The notes beneath the pieces were generated by a model. The model ran no database searches. It saw nothing but the letters and a program-made list of their open reading frames with translations, and had not been told where the DNA came from. A stretch of DNA of 64,000 nucleotides from NCBI RefSeq assembly GCF_023898315.1, contig NC_064619.1, forward strand, positions 477,689,376 to 477,753,375, given 5' to 3'. This DNA is from Schistocerca nitens. Its lineage: Eukaryota; Arthropoda; Insecta; Orthoptera; Acrididae. Of the stretch, positions 22,404 through 31,940 are shown one piece after another (within the stretch, counting starts at the first letter, position 1; each line of letters opens with the position of its first letter). The position numbers and the translations under genes were made by a program.

Positions 22404-24242
22404 CAGGGTAATTATAATTAAAGTTAAACTTTCAAACCGCTGTAGAAATAACACCGCTGGACAGAATGGCGACAAATTGGCAACAGAATACTATCTGAGA
22501 AAGGGGAAAACGCATGACAGAAGAAAAATACACAGTTACAAAATGTAATAATAGATGGCGCTGTAATCATCAATTTTAATAGTGGTCGACTACAAATAAC
22601 AAATGAATCATAACAATGCCTAAGGTGTTCGTCTGACGTTAAACAGATTGTACTACTCAGTGTTCTTGGGTGTACCCTTGTTAGTGACGTACACCCATCC
22701 ACCACAGCAAGGTCATATCACATCAGATGGGAAAAATCGGTTTTTAGTTGTCCTGAGGCCAAAAACCGCACAAAAAGCATGAATCACATCGGTTTTCAAT
22801 TGTCCTAAGGCCAAAAACCACAGTAAACAGAATCAATCAAAATCAACGGGTTATTAATTTCCGTGTGACTGGCGCAAAAAATGTTCATTATGCCGTCCAC
22901 TGTTTTTTGCAACAAGTTGAAATCGAGAAACAGCATGTTCCACAACTGATCGAAGTTTTTCTGGGGTCACGTTCAGAATGTATTGTGCAATGCGTGCCTT
23001 CAATGCAGCTAAGTTTGCAAGCGGAACACTGAACACAGCATCTTTCAGATGGCCTCACAGCCAGACGTCACATGGATTAAGATCAGGTGATCGGGATGGC
23101 CAGTCTGTAGGGCAATTCTGATAATTCTAGCATTTCCGAAATAGCGCTTCAGCAGCTGCTTAACTGGATTTTCAATGTCCGGAGGTGCGCCATCTTGCAT
23201 AAAAATGATCCCATCCACACTGATGGAGAGTTGGAATGACGTGCTGTTGGAGATCTGGAATGACGTGATTGGGCAGAAGACACTCATAGTGCTTACCAGT
23301 GACGGTACAGATAACAGGACCGGAAGCAACTGTCTCTTCAAAAAAATATGGCCATTTGATAAATGATGCCATAAACCCGCACCACACAGAGACCTTTTCA
23401 GGATGAAGTGCTAATAGTTGATTTGCATGTGGATTTTCCTTTGCCCATAATCGACAAATCTGTGTATTGACATATCCTGTCAGATGGAAATGGGATTCGT
23501 CTGTCCATAAAATCTTCCATGGCCAATCATTGTCCACTTCCCTGTGAGCGAATTCTCTGTTGGTGGCAGGTCAACAGGAAGCAACTCGTGTACATGAGTA
23601 ATTTTGAATGGATAGCAAAGTAGGGTGTTTCATAGGATTTTACGCACTGTGCTCACAGGTATCCCAAATGATCGGGCAATTATCAGTGCACTAAACGTTT
23701 GCACACCACCACTCGTCTCCTCCTGCATTGCTGTGGCCACTGCTTCTACTGACGTTGAATCGATTCGTTTCCTCCCTCTACAATGTTGCACACCAAAAGA
23801 ACCCGTCTCTTCGAATTTCTGAATCATTTTCTCCAGACCATAGGCAGACATCTGACCAAAGCCTTTTTTCAAACCCTTCAGTGTCCAGAACTTCTGCAGA
23901 ACGACGTGTGAACAGTCATCATTCTTGTAATACAGCTTTATGAGCAGAGCGCGATCCTGCATTGAGACAGTCATGGCGAACGTCGCAGACGCGAAAAGAG
24001 GAAAAGCCGTGTACCCGGCGTGTTTATACCAACTTAAATGGGTCGTGCACATGGCAAGTGTTTTCATTTACGTATTCTGACACATACAGCGCCATCTATT
24101 GATCAATTTTGACGCTATTTTTTTCTTCTGCCAGCCTTTTCCCCCTTGTCCGATAATATTCTGTAGCAATTTGACGTCATTCTGACCAGTGGTGTTATTT
24201 CTACCGAGTTTTGAATGTTTAACTTTAATTATAATCAATTTG
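22404..24242 (-). mobile_element. Mariner/Tc1-superfamily DNA transposon with long inverted repeats
   Basis: Flanked by TA at 22402-22403 and 24243-24244. Inverted repeats of about 150 bp (22404-22570 and 24095-24242) share TTATAATTAAAGTTAAAC, GTAGAAATAACACC and ATAGATGGCGCTGTA at roughly 80 percent identity. The element is 1839 bp and carries a - strand transposase. It lies inside the 3' LTR of the chimeric retrotransposon, so it is younger than that insertion. Confidence 0.92.
22854..24067 (-). pseudogene. Mariner-like transposase, frame-broken
   Basis: The N-terminal piece (24067-23630, likely start MTVSMQDRALLIKLYYKND at about 23974) has a helix-turn-helix region of the type called DUF4817 in insect transposases. 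The catalytic piece 23537-23172 has ILWTDESHFHLTGYVN (first Asp) and VSVWCGF. A further frame has MQDGAPP (second Asp) and SPDLNPCDVWL, where the third acidic residue is Asp as in mariner rather than Glu. The C-terminal piece is 23036-22854. At least two frame changes and an internal stop mean no active enzyme. Confidence 0.85.
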
Positions 24243-24596
24243 TAAATTGACAATACTTAACTTTGGGTCGTAAGCAATGGGCGACATGCACATTATCAAT
24301 GTCCTTCCACGTATACAATTTTCATACAAGCAATGAATATAATTCACAAGTCTCAGTATAACAGTTAGGATGACGACTCTTCTAATGCGCTCTTCTAGTC
24401 CGGGTCTACTAGTGTCTGTCTTCTATTGGTCGCTCGAGGCTGGCAGGAGCGTCGCTTATATTGTCTTCAAATAGAGACCGCTCCTGTCGTGGTGCGGTCG
24501 TAGTCAGCGTACTATTGGCTGATGACGTCGTCTCACAGCCTTCTCTGCAGTTACGTTCTTGATCCTCATGCCAGCGCTTGTCGTTACTCCGCAACA

Positions 24597-25055
24597 TTCC
24601 TCCCCCCCCCCTCCCCCCAAAGCGACGGACCGTCAAGCGACGGACCGTCGTCGTATAGGTAGTGCGACAACGGCGGGGGAGGCAAGAGTGCGGGCGCATC
24701 GCTGGACCGGAAGCTGCGGCTGCAGGGGAAAGATGCGTAAGCAATTGGCCTGTCTTTATCACCAATTCTGTGCGAAAGCACTGCACCGATTCCATAAGAG
24801 GATGCGTCAATTTGCAATACAACTGGTTTGTCAGGATCAAAGTGAACCAAGCATCGATCACTAAGCAATGAATCTTTAAGTTTTTGAAAAGCTGCTTGGC
24901 ACTCATTAGTCCAAACAAAGGGAACATTCTTGCGACACAAGCGATGCAATGGAGCCCCCATTTGTGCAGTATTCGGTATGAACCGAATATTTTCCCTAAG
25001 ACTGACTGCAATTCTGTGACACTGCGAGGAACTGGCAAACCTCGTACGGCTAACA
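24597..25055 (-). pseudogene. Gypsy-type reverse transcriptase/RNase H remnant with polypurine tract
   Basis: On the - strand, a connection region (RSVTELQSVLGKI) and RNase H start (AAFQKLKDSLLSDRCLVHFD, VVLQIDASSYGIGAVL, RPIAYAS) lead into a G-rich polypurine tract that abuts the LTR at 24596. This is the only retroviral coding sequence left between the LTRs. It stops abruptly at about 25056, where host-gene sequence begins. A fossil; broken. Confidence 0.85.
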
Positions 25056-25543
25056 AAATCTCTGAAGGATGTTAAAGAACTTCAGCTGACTAATAACCCA
25101 AAATATGCTCCATTAGCTGAGAAAGGAGATGCATATGTTGATCGTCAAACAGCACCTTACATCTGCCCTGTTATTCGTCTTGAGACAAATGGTAAATTCA
25201 GATTTGTTTTCCTGTGGAATTGTGGATGTGTGTTCCCTGAAAGAGCTTTGAAGTTAGTGAAAACACAAACACGTCACAAGTGTCAGAAGCAGTTTGCTGC
25301 CGCTGATGTTGTCCTTAATCCAGCAGAGAAAGATATGCCCCTAATAAATGAAAAGCTGGAGAAGAGGCATGCAACAGTTAAAGCTGGAAAGAAACTTCAT
25401 CCAGAGGCAAAGAAGATGCCAGAAACAGCTACGTCAAGCACTTCAGATGAGAAAAATACTGAAGAAAAACAAGTACGCTGTAACTGAAACGTTACTGGAT
25501 AAAGCAAACGCTCCAGAAAGCGCTAAACATGTAAAATTCTATC
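25056..25543 (+). pseudogene. Antisense-captured fragment of a host RTF2-like (replication termination factor 2) gene
   Basis: The + strand encodes KSLKDVKELQLTNNP, APYICPVIRLETNGKFRFVF, WNCGCVFPERALKLVK and KCQKQFAAADVVLNPAEKD. This matches the RTF2 family, whose human member reads KSIKNVTELKLSDNP, FICPVVGLEMNGRHRFCF and CGCVFSERALKEIK in the same order. RTF2 acts at replication forks and has a RING-like zinc fold. The open stretch is 143 codons to a stop at 25487, then a C-terminal-like piece (TLLDKANAPESAKH) follows in another frame to about 25543. Roughly the first 80 residues are absent, there is no intron, and one zinc-ligand position (CHxC in human) reads RHKC. It lies in reverse orientation between the LTR element's primer site and its RNase H remnant, so it is a retrocopy captured by the element. 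Not functional here. Confidence 0.85.
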
Positions 25544-25553
25544 TTCATCGCCA
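25539..25553 (-). other. Putative primer-binding site of the chimeric LTR element
   Basis: Immediately inside the 5' LTR on the - strand is TGGCGATGAAGATAG. It starts with the TGG expected for a tRNA-primed site. I cannot name the tRNA with certainty. Confidence 0.5.
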
Positions 25554-25817
25554 TTGTGTTGTCCTGCCCACTCGTCTCTTATAGGATGACTAAAGGATGC
25601 TACTTTCTCGGATAGCTATACAACAACTCAAGCAAATAACATTAATGGTTTTTTTTACAATAAAGTACATTGATAATACTTAACTTTTGGTGGCAAGCAA
25701 TGGGCGACATGCAAGTAATCAGTGTCCTTCCACGTTTACAGTTTTGATACAAGCAATTAATATAAGGCACAAGTCTCAGTATAACACTTAGGATGATGGC
25801 TCCTCTAGTCCTCTCTT

Positions 25818-25846
25818 CATCTACATCTACATCTACATCTACATTT
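25818..25846 (-). repeat. TAGATG hexamer tail of LINE B
   Basis: About four to five CATCTA units on the + strand at the 3' end of the LINE; LINE A ends in the same way at 21720-21742. Confidence 0.9.
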
Positions 25847-25903
25847 ATACTCCGCAAGCCACCCAACCGTGTGTGGTGGAGGGCACTTTACGTGCCACTG
25901 TCA

Positions 25904-26683
25904 TTACCTCCCTTTCCTGTTCCAGTCGCGTATGGTTCGCGGGACGAACGACTGTCTGAAAGCCTCCGTGCGCGCTCGAATCTGTCTAATTTTACATTCG
26001 TGATCTCCTCGGGAGGTATAAGTAGGGGGAAGCAATATATTCGATACCTCATCCAGAAACTCACCCTCTCGAAACCTGGCGAGCAAGCTACACCGCGATA
26101 CAGAGCGCTTCTCTTGCAGAGTCTGCCACTTGAGTTTGCTAAACATCTCCGTAACGCTATCACGGTTACCAAATAACCCTGTGACGAAACGCGCCGCTCT
26201 TCTTTGGATCTTCTCTATCTCCTCCGTCAACCCGATCTGGTACGGATCCCACATGATGAGCAATACACAAGAATAGGTTTTTTGTAACCCACCTCCTTTG
26301 TTGATGGACTACATTTTCTAAGGACTCTCCGAATGAATCTCAACCTGGTACCCGCCTTACCAACAATTAATTTTATATGATCATTCCACTTCAAATCGTT
26401 CTGTACACATACTCCCAGATATTTTACAGAAGTAACTGCTACCAGTGTTTGTTCCGCTATCATATAATCATACAATAGAGGATCCTTCTTTCTATGTATT
26501 CGCAATACATTACATTTGTCTATGTTAAGGGACAGTTGCCACTCCCTGCACCAAGTGCCTATCCGCTGCAGATCTTCCTGCATTTTGCTACAATTTTCTA
26601 ATGCTGTAACTTCTCTGTATACTACAGCATCATCCGCGAAAAGCCGCATGGAACTTCCGACACTATCTACTAGGTCATTTATA
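25904..26683 (-). pseudogene. LINE B reverse transcriptase, catalytic and C-terminal part
   Basis: INDLVDSVGSSMRLFADDAVVYREV contains the catalytic FADD box. WCREWQLSLNIDKCNVL and VKYLGVCVQNDLKWNDHI are the thumb-side motifs of CR1/Jockey-type enzymes. A second frame continues with EKIQRRAARFVTGLFGNRDSVTEM and IRDWNRKG to the end. There is a frame change near 26240-26265. The N-terminal part of the domain lies beyond the Tc1 insertion. Confidence 0.88.
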
Positions 26684-26685
26684 TA

Positions 26686-28107
26686 CACTCCTGGAAATGG
26701 AAAAAAGAACACATTGACACCGGTGTGTCAGACCCACCATACTTGCTCCGGACACTGCGAGAGGGCTGTACAAGCAATGATCACACGCACGGCACAGCGG
26801 ACACACCAGGAACCGCGGTGTTGGCCGTCGAATGGCGCTAGCTGCGCAGCATTTGTGCACCGCCGCCGTCAGTGTCAGCCAGTTTGCCGTGGCATACGGA
26901 GCTCCATCGCAGTCTTTAACACTGGTAGCATGCCGCGACAGCGTGGACGTGAACCGTATGTGCAGTTGACGGACTTTGAGCGAGGGCGTATAGTGGGCAT
27001 GCGGGAGGCCGGGTGGACGTACCGCCGAATTGCTCAACACGTGGGGCGTGAGGTCTCCACAGTACATCGATGTTGTCGCCAGTGGTCGGCGGAAGGTGCA
27101 CGTGCCCGTCGACCTGGGACCGGACCGCAGCGACGTACGGATGCACGCCAAGACCGTAGGATCCTACGCAGTGCCGTAGGGGACCGCACCGCCACTTCCC
27201 AGCAAATTAGGGACACTGTTGCTCCTGGGGTATCGGCGAGGACCATTCGCAACCGTCTCCATGAAGCTGGGCTACGGTCCCGCACACCGTTAGGCCGTCT
27301 TCCGCTCACGCCCCAACATCGTGCAGCCCGCCTCCAGTGGTGTCGCGACAGGCGTGAATGGAGGGACGAATGGAGACGTGTCGTCTTCAGCGATGAGAGT
27401 CGCTTCTGCCTTGGTGCCAATGATGGTCGTATGCGTGTTTGGCGCCGTGCAGGTGAGCGCCACAATCAGGACTGCATACGACCGAGGCACACAGGGCCAA
27501 CACCCGGCATCATGGTGTGGGGAGCGATCTCCTACACTGGCCGTACACCACTGGTGATCGTCGAGGGGACACTGAATAGTGCATGGTACATCCAAACTGT
27601 CATCGAACCCATCGTTCTACCATTCCTAGACCGGCAAGGGAACTTGCTGTTCCAACAGGACAATGCACGTCCGCATGTATCCCGTGCCACCCAACGTGCT
27701 CTAGAAGGTGTAAGTCAACTACCCTGTCCAGCAAGATCTCCGGATCTGTCCCCCATTGAGCATGTTTGGGACTGGATGAAGCGTCGTCTCACGCGGTCTG
27801 CACGTCCAGCACGAACACTGGTCCAACTGAGGCACCAGGTGGAAATGGCATGGCAAGCCGTTCCACAGGACTACATCCAGCATCTCTACGATCGTCTCCA
27901 TGGGAGAATAGCAGCCTGCATTGCTGCGAAAGGTGGATATACACTGTACTAGTGCCGACATTGTGCATGCTCTGTTGCCTGTGTCTATGTGCCTGTGGTT
28001 CTGTCAGTGTGATCATGTGATGTATCTGACCCCAGGAATGTGTCAATAAAGTTTCCCCTTCCTGGGACAATGAATTCACGGTGTTCTTATTTCAATTTCC
28101 AGGAGTG
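26686..28107 (+). mobile_element. Tc1-like DNA transposon, apparently intact (1422 bp)
   Basis: Flanked by TA at 26684-26685 and 28108-28109. The inverted ends read CACTCCTGGAAATKGAAA, about 26 bp with few mismatches. It carries one uninterrupted transposase gene. It lies inside LINE B's reverse transcriptase, so it is among the youngest insertions in the stack. It is far more GC-rich than its surroundings. Confidence 0.95.
26930..27952 (+). CDS. Tc1-like transposase, 340 aa, intact
   Basis: Cut-and-paste transposase of the IS630/Tc1/mariner superfamily. I chose the ATG at 26930 because MPRQRGREPYVQLTDFERGRI starts the paired-like DNA-binding domain. The frame is open further upstream, but that part overlaps the inverted repeat and LINE sequence. 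Residues about 1-120 are two helix-turn-helix units (TYRRIAQHVGREVSTVHRCC; ISARTIRNRLHEAG-like). The catalytic triad is visible as FSDESRF (Asp), QQDNARPH (Asp) and SPDLSPIEHVW (Glu), with 32 residues between the second Asp and the Glu by my count. VMVWGAISYTGR-like core motifs are present. Full length for the family with no stop, so activity is possible. Confidence 0.95.
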   Translation: MPRQRGREPYVQLTDFERGRIVGMREAGWTYRRIAQHVGREVSTVHRCCRQWSAEGARARRPGTGPQRRTDARQDRRILRSAVGDRTATSQQIRDTVAPGVSARTIRNRLHEAGLRSRTPLGRLPLTPQHRAARLQWCRDRREWRDEWRRVVFSDESRFCLGANDGRMRVWRRAGERHNQDCIRPRHTGPTPGIMVWGAISYTGRTPLVIVEGTLNSAWYIQTVIEPIVLPFLDRQGNLLFQQDNARPHVSRATQRALEGVSQLPCPARSPDLSPIEHVWDWMKRRLTRSARPARTLVQLRHQVEMAWQAVPQDYIQHLYDRLHGRIAACIAAKGGYTLY

Positions 28108-28109
28108 TA

Positions 28110-28460
28110 TATTGTGAAAAGCAACTGTACCATAACACTCCCCTGTGACACGCCAGAGGTTACTTTAACGTCTGTAGACGTCTCTCCGTTGATAACAACA
28201 TGCTGTGTTCTGTTTGCTAAAAAATCTTCAATCCAGCCACACAGCTGGTCTGATATTCCGTAGGCTCTTACTTTGTTTATCAGGCGACAGTGCGGAACTG
28301 TATCGAACGCCTTCCGGAAGTCAAGAAAAATAGCATCTACCTGGGAGCCTGTATCTAATATTTTCTGGGTCTCATGAACAAATAATGAGAGGTGGGTCTC
28401 ACACGATCGCTGTTTCCGGAATCCATGTTGATTCCTACAGAGTAGATACTGGGTTTCCAA
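28110..28460 (-). pseudogene. LINE B reverse transcriptase, fingers and palm N-terminal part
   Basis: HGFRKQRSCETHLSLFVHE, IFLDFRKAFDTVPHCRLINK and VTSGVSQGSV are the reverse-transcriptase boxes preceding FADD. The frame is cut by the Tc1 insertion at 28108. Upstream continuation at 28500-28690 is recognisable but frame-broken. Confidence 0.87.
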
Positions 28461-28698
28461 AAACGAAATGATACTCTAGCAAAAAACATGTTCTAAAATT
28501 CTACAACAGATCGACGTCAGAGATATAGGTCTATAGTTTTGCGCATATGCTCGACGACCCTTCTTGAAGACTGGGACTACCTGTGCTCTTTTCCAATCAT
28601 TTGGAACCTTCCGTTCCTCTAGAGACTTGCGGTACACGGCTGTTAAAAGGGGGGCAAGTTCTTTCGCGTACTCTGTGTAGAATCGAATTGGTATCCCG

Positions 28699-29463
28699 TC
28701 AGGTCCAGTAGACTTTCCTCTGTTGAGTGATTCCAGTTGGTTTTCTATTCCTTGGACACTTATTTCGATGGAAAAAGGTGTTTAGTATTTCAGCTTTAAG
28801 CGCGTCATCCTCTGTTTCAATGCCATCATCATCCCAGAGTGCCTGGATATGCTGTTTCGAGCCACTTACTGATTTAACGTAAGACCAGAACTTCCTAGGA
28901 TTTTCTGTCAAATCGGTACATAGAATTTTACTTTCGAATTCACTGAACGCTTCACGCATAGCCCTCCTTACACTAACTTTGACATCGTTTAGCTTCTGTT
29001 TGTCTGAGAGGTTTTGGCTGCGTTTAAACTTGGAGTGAAGCTCTCTTTGCTTTCGCAGTAGTTTCCTAACTTTGTTGTTGAACCACGGTGGGTTTTTCCC
29101 GTCCCTCACTGTTTTATTCGGTACGTACCTGTCTAAAACGCATTTTACGATTGCCTTGAACGTTTTCCATAAACACTCAACATTGTTAGTGTCGGAACAG
29201 AAATTTTCGTTTTGATCTGTTAGGTAGTCTGAAATCTGCCTTCTATTACTCTTGCAAAACAGGTAAACCTTCCTCCCTTTTTCTTATATTCCTATTAACT
29301 TCCATATTCAGGGATGCTGCAACGGCCTTATGATCACTCATTCCCTGTTCTGCACTTACATAGTCGAAACGTTTGGGTCTGTTTGTTATCAGTAGGTCCA
29401 AGATGTTATATCCACGAGTCGGTTCTCTGTTTAATTGCTCGAGGTAATTTTCGGATAGTGCAC
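28699..29463 (-). pseudogene. LINE B endonuclease end and linker to reverse transcriptase
   Basis: 29463-29246 gives LSENYLEQLNREPTRGYNIL, DLLITNRP and MSDHKAVAAS, the C-terminal endonuclease motif with the SDH box. 29109-28699 gives NPPWFNNKVRKLLRKQRELH and ENPRKFWSYVKS, the connector common to CR1/Jockey LINEs. The frames differ between pieces. Confidence 0.87.
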
Positions 29464-29466
29464 TCA

Positions 29467-30426
29467 CAAGGGAACCTCCCCATCGCACCCCCCTCAGATT
29501 TAGTTATAACTTGGCACAGTGGATAGGCCTTGATAAACTGAACACAGATCGATTGAGAAAACAGGAAGAAGTTGTGAGGAACTATGAAAAAAAGAAGCAA
29601 AATATACCAACTGAGTAGTCCATGGGCCACATAGGCAACATTCAGGAGAATGTGAGCTTAGGAGCGCCGTGGTCCTGTGGTAGCGTGAGCAGTTGCAGAA
29701 GGAGAGGTCCTTGGTTCAAGCCTTCCCACGACTGAAAGTTTTACTTTCTTTATTTTTGCATAGTTATTATCTGTCCGTTCGTTCATTGACGTTTCTGTTC
29801 ACTGTGATAAGTTTAGTGTCTGTGTTTTGCGACCGCATCGCAAAACCGTGCGACTAGTAGACGAAAGGACGTGCCTCTCCAATCGGAACCGAAAACATTT
29901 GATCGCAAGGTCATAGGTCAACCGATTCCTCCACAGGAAAACACATCTGATATATTCTATACGACACTGGTGACGGCATGTGCGTCACATGACAGGAATA
30001 TGTTGTCGACCCACTTAACTTGTACACTTGGCGAATGGGTAAAAAGATTCTTCTACCTTGCCCGATTTAGGTTTTCTTGTGGATGTGATAATCACTCCCA
30101 AAAAAGTGATGAAAACATAAGAGTTTGTCACACAAACTGAAAATAAAAAATTAAAGTTTTCACTCGATGGAAGATTTGAACCAAGGACCTTCCGTTCCGC
30201 AGCTGCTCACGTTACCACGAGACCACGGCACTCCTGCAGTCCCAGTGTCCCTGATGTTGCCTATCTTGGCATGAACTACTCAGTCTGTATATTTTGCTTA
30301 TTTTTTCACAGTTCCACACAACTTCTTCCTGTTTTCTCAATTGATCTGTGTTCAGTTTTTCAAGGCCTATCCACTGTGCCAACTTATAACTAAATCTGAG
30401 GGGGGTGCGATGGGGAGGTTCCCTTG
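29467..30426. mobile_element. 960 bp non-autonomous foldback/MITE-like element with tRNA-like arms
   Basis: Inverted repeats of about 260 bp (29467-29727 and 30168-30426) start CAAGGGAACCTCCCCATCGC. The target duplication is TCA (29464-29466 and 30427-30429), and removing the insert restores LINE B's frame (VIL then SALSENY). Each arm carries a tRNA-like stretch with a B-box-like GGTTCAAGCC near 29712-29722 and its inverted counterpart near 30175-30190. The middle has no transposase. A 3 bp duplication fits PIF/Harbinger or CACTA relatives, but the family is not established. Confidence 0.85.
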
Positions 30427-30429
30427 TCA

Positions 30430-31030
30430 GTATAACGTCACTCGATGCTCTGTCCCTACCACCCGACCTAAACATCTGAGTGTCCCAGTCTATATCTGGT
30501 AAAATGAAATCTCCACCTAAGACTATAACATGCTGAGGAAATTTATGTGAAATGTATTCCAGATTTTCTCTCAGTTGTTCTGCTGAGTCAGGAGGTCGGT
30601 AAAAGACGCCAATTATTAACCTAGCTCGGTTGTTGAGTGTAACCTCCACCCATAATAATTCACAAGAAGTATCCACTTCCGCTTCACTACAGGATAAACT
30701 GCTACTAACAGCGACAAACACGCCACCACCGGTTGCACGTAATCTATCCTTTCTAAACACCGCCGTGTGTGCCTTTGTAAAAATTTCGGCAGAATTTATC
30801 TCTGGCTTCAGCCAGCTTCCTGTACCTATAACGATTTCAGTTTCGGTGCTTTCTATCAGCGCTTGTAGTTCCGGTACTTTACCAATGCAGCTTCGACAGT
30901 TTACAATTACAATACCGATTGCTGCTTGGTCCCCGCATGTCCTGACTTTGCCCCATACCCTTTGAGGCTGTTGCCCTTTCTGTACTTGCCCGAGGCCATC
31001 TAACCTAAAAAACCGCTCAGTCCACTCCAC
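30430..31030 (-). pseudogene. LINE B endonuclease, N-terminal part
   Basis: IGIVIVNCRSCIGKVPELQ, EIVIGTGSWLKPEI, GGGVFVAVSSSL, LIIGVFYRPP and VIVLGGDFILPDI match the endonuclease domain of CR1/Jockey-type LINE ORF2 proteins (N, E, YRPP and GDFN-like boxes). Where the family normally has an E in CLTETWL, this copy reads GTGSWL. The open frame runs past 30430 only because it reads into the foldback insertion. Confidence 0.87.
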
Positions 31031-31039
31031 ACAACCCCT

Positions 31040-31212
31040 GCTACCCGTGTAGCCGCTTGCTGCGTGTAGTGGACTCCTGACCTATCCAGCGGAACCCGAA
31101 ACCCCACCACCCTATGGCGCAAGTCGAGGAATCTGCAGCCCACACGGTCGCAGAACCGTCTCAGCCTCTGATTCAGGCCTTCCACTCGGCTCTGTAGCAA
31201 AGGTCCGCAGTC
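31040..31212 (-). pseudogene. LINE B ORF1 C-terminal fragment (SGNH esterase-like)
   Basis: VEGLNQRLRRFCDRVGCRFL, then DLRHRVVGFRVPLDRSGVHY, correspond to the last blocks of the esterase domain found in CR1-type ORF1 proteins (the DGVHY-like block carries the catalytic His in that family). Only the C-terminus is present because LINE B is 5'-truncated at the LTR junction. Confidence 0.75.
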
Positions 31213-31420
31213 AGTCCTGTTTTCTAGTCTAGGTCTTCTACTGTCCATCTTCTACTGGCCGCTCGAGGGTGGCAGGAGGGGCACTTATATTCCCTTCGGA
31301 CAGAGGACGCACCTGTTGTGGTGTGGTCCTAGCGTAATATTGGCTGACGTCTCACAGTCTTCTCTGCGAATTCGTTCTTGATCCTCGTGCCGGCGCTTGT
31401 CGTTACGTCGGAACAGTTCG

Positions 31421-31940
31421 TAATTGTAATACCTACGTATTTAGTTGAATTAAAGTTCTTTAGATTTGACTGATTTATAGTGTAACCGAAGTTTAAGGAA
31501 TTCCTTTTAGCTCTCACGCGGATGACCTCACATTTTCCATTATTTGGGGTCAATTGCCAATGTTTGCACCATACAGATATCTTTTCTAAATCGTTTTGCA
31601 ATTTGTATTGATCTTTTGACAGCGCCATCTGCAAACAACCTAAGACGGCTGCTCAAATTGTCTCCCAAACCGTTTATGTAGATAAGGAACAGCAAAGGGC
31701 TATAACACTACCTTCAGGAACGCCAGAAATCACTTCTGTTATATTCGATGACTTTCCGTCAGTTACTACGAACTGTGACCTCTCTGACAGGAAATCACGA
31801 ATCCAGTCACATACCTGACATGATTTTCCATAAGCTTGCAATTTCAGTAAAAGCCCTTTTTGTGGTACAGTGTCAAAAGCCTTCCGGAAATCCAGAAATA
31901 CAGAATCGCTCTGAAATCCCTTGTCAATAGCACTCAACAC
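31421..31940 (-). pseudogene. LINE A reverse transcriptase, central part
   Basis: FQSDSVFLDFRKAFDTVPQK, VTDGKSSNITEVISGVPEGS and LFADGAV-type catalytic sequence, then CKHWQLTPNNGKCEVIRV and NFNSTKYVGITITN. The reading frame is then cut by the LTR element at 31420 and resumes at 22285. Several frame breaks; not functional. Confidence 0.87.

Larger units (their letters stand above)
22291..24596 (-). repeat. 3' LTR of the chimeric element, interrupted by a mariner-like insert
   Basis: 22291-22401 and 24245-24596 align with the two pieces of the other LTR (25555-25817 and 31224-31415). The partner LTR keeps the empty site AATAAAGTACATTG, confirming the mariner insertion at TA. Confidence 0.88.
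25818..31212 (-). mobile_element. CR1-like LINE B, 5'-truncated in ORF1
   Basis: On the - strand the order is ORF1 C-terminal esterase part (31212-about 31040), endonuclease (31030-30430, then 29463-29246), linker (29109-28699), reverse transcriptase (28460-28110, then 26683-26227), C-terminus (26263-25904) and a TAGATG hexamer tail (25818-25846). It is interrupted by a 960 bp foldback element (29467-30426) and a Tc1 transposon (26686-28107). Removing these restores continuity at both sites. It lies in the right LTR of the chimeric element and is related to, but distinct from, LINE A. Confidence 0.9.
22291..31415 (-). mobile_element. LTR retrotransposon (gypsy-type fossil) inserted into LINE A; internal region chimeric with a host gene piece
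   Basis: Element on the - strand. 3' LTR at 22291-24596 (itself split by a mariner-like transposon), polypurine tract at 24597-24620, RNase H-region remnant, host-gene piece 25056-25543, primer site about 25539-25553, and 5' LTR at 25555-31415 (split by LINE B). The ends read TG...CA. The 5 bp target duplication is GTTTG (22286-22290) and GTTCG (31416-31420). Without later insertions the LTRs are about 460 bp and the internal part only about 960 bp. The LTRs differ at about 12 percent over the first 110 bp, so the insertion is old. The element is broken and could only have moved with help. Confidence 0.88.
25555..31415 (-). repeat. 5' LTR of the chimeric element, interrupted by LINE B
   Basis: 25555-25817 and 31224-31415 together align with the other LTR. 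Shared landmarks are CCTGCCCACTCGTCTCTTAT, GCAATGGGCGACATGCA, GGCCGCTCGAGG and GCGCTTGTCGTTAC. LINE B lies between with an 11 bp imperfect target duplication (AGTCCTCTCTT at 25807, AGTCCTGTTTT at 31213). Confidence 0.88.

Noticed and set aside
25056-25487. Functional host RTF2 gene
   Set aside because: No introns, missing N-terminus, an altered zinc-ligand position and a frame break near the C-terminus, and it lies between LTRs.
26516-26929. N-terminal extension of the Tc1 transposase frame
   Set aside because: The extension crosses the transposon's inverted end into LINE sequence. The domain starts at the ATG at 26930.
26675-27595. Several long - strand frames across the Tc1 transposase
   Set aside because: They are antisense shadows of a GC-rich coding region, with no family motifs.
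29663-29730. Possible tRNA gene in the foldback arm
   Set aside because: The box spacing is tRNA-like, but it lies in an inverted repeat of a mobile element with a mirrored partner and poor stems.
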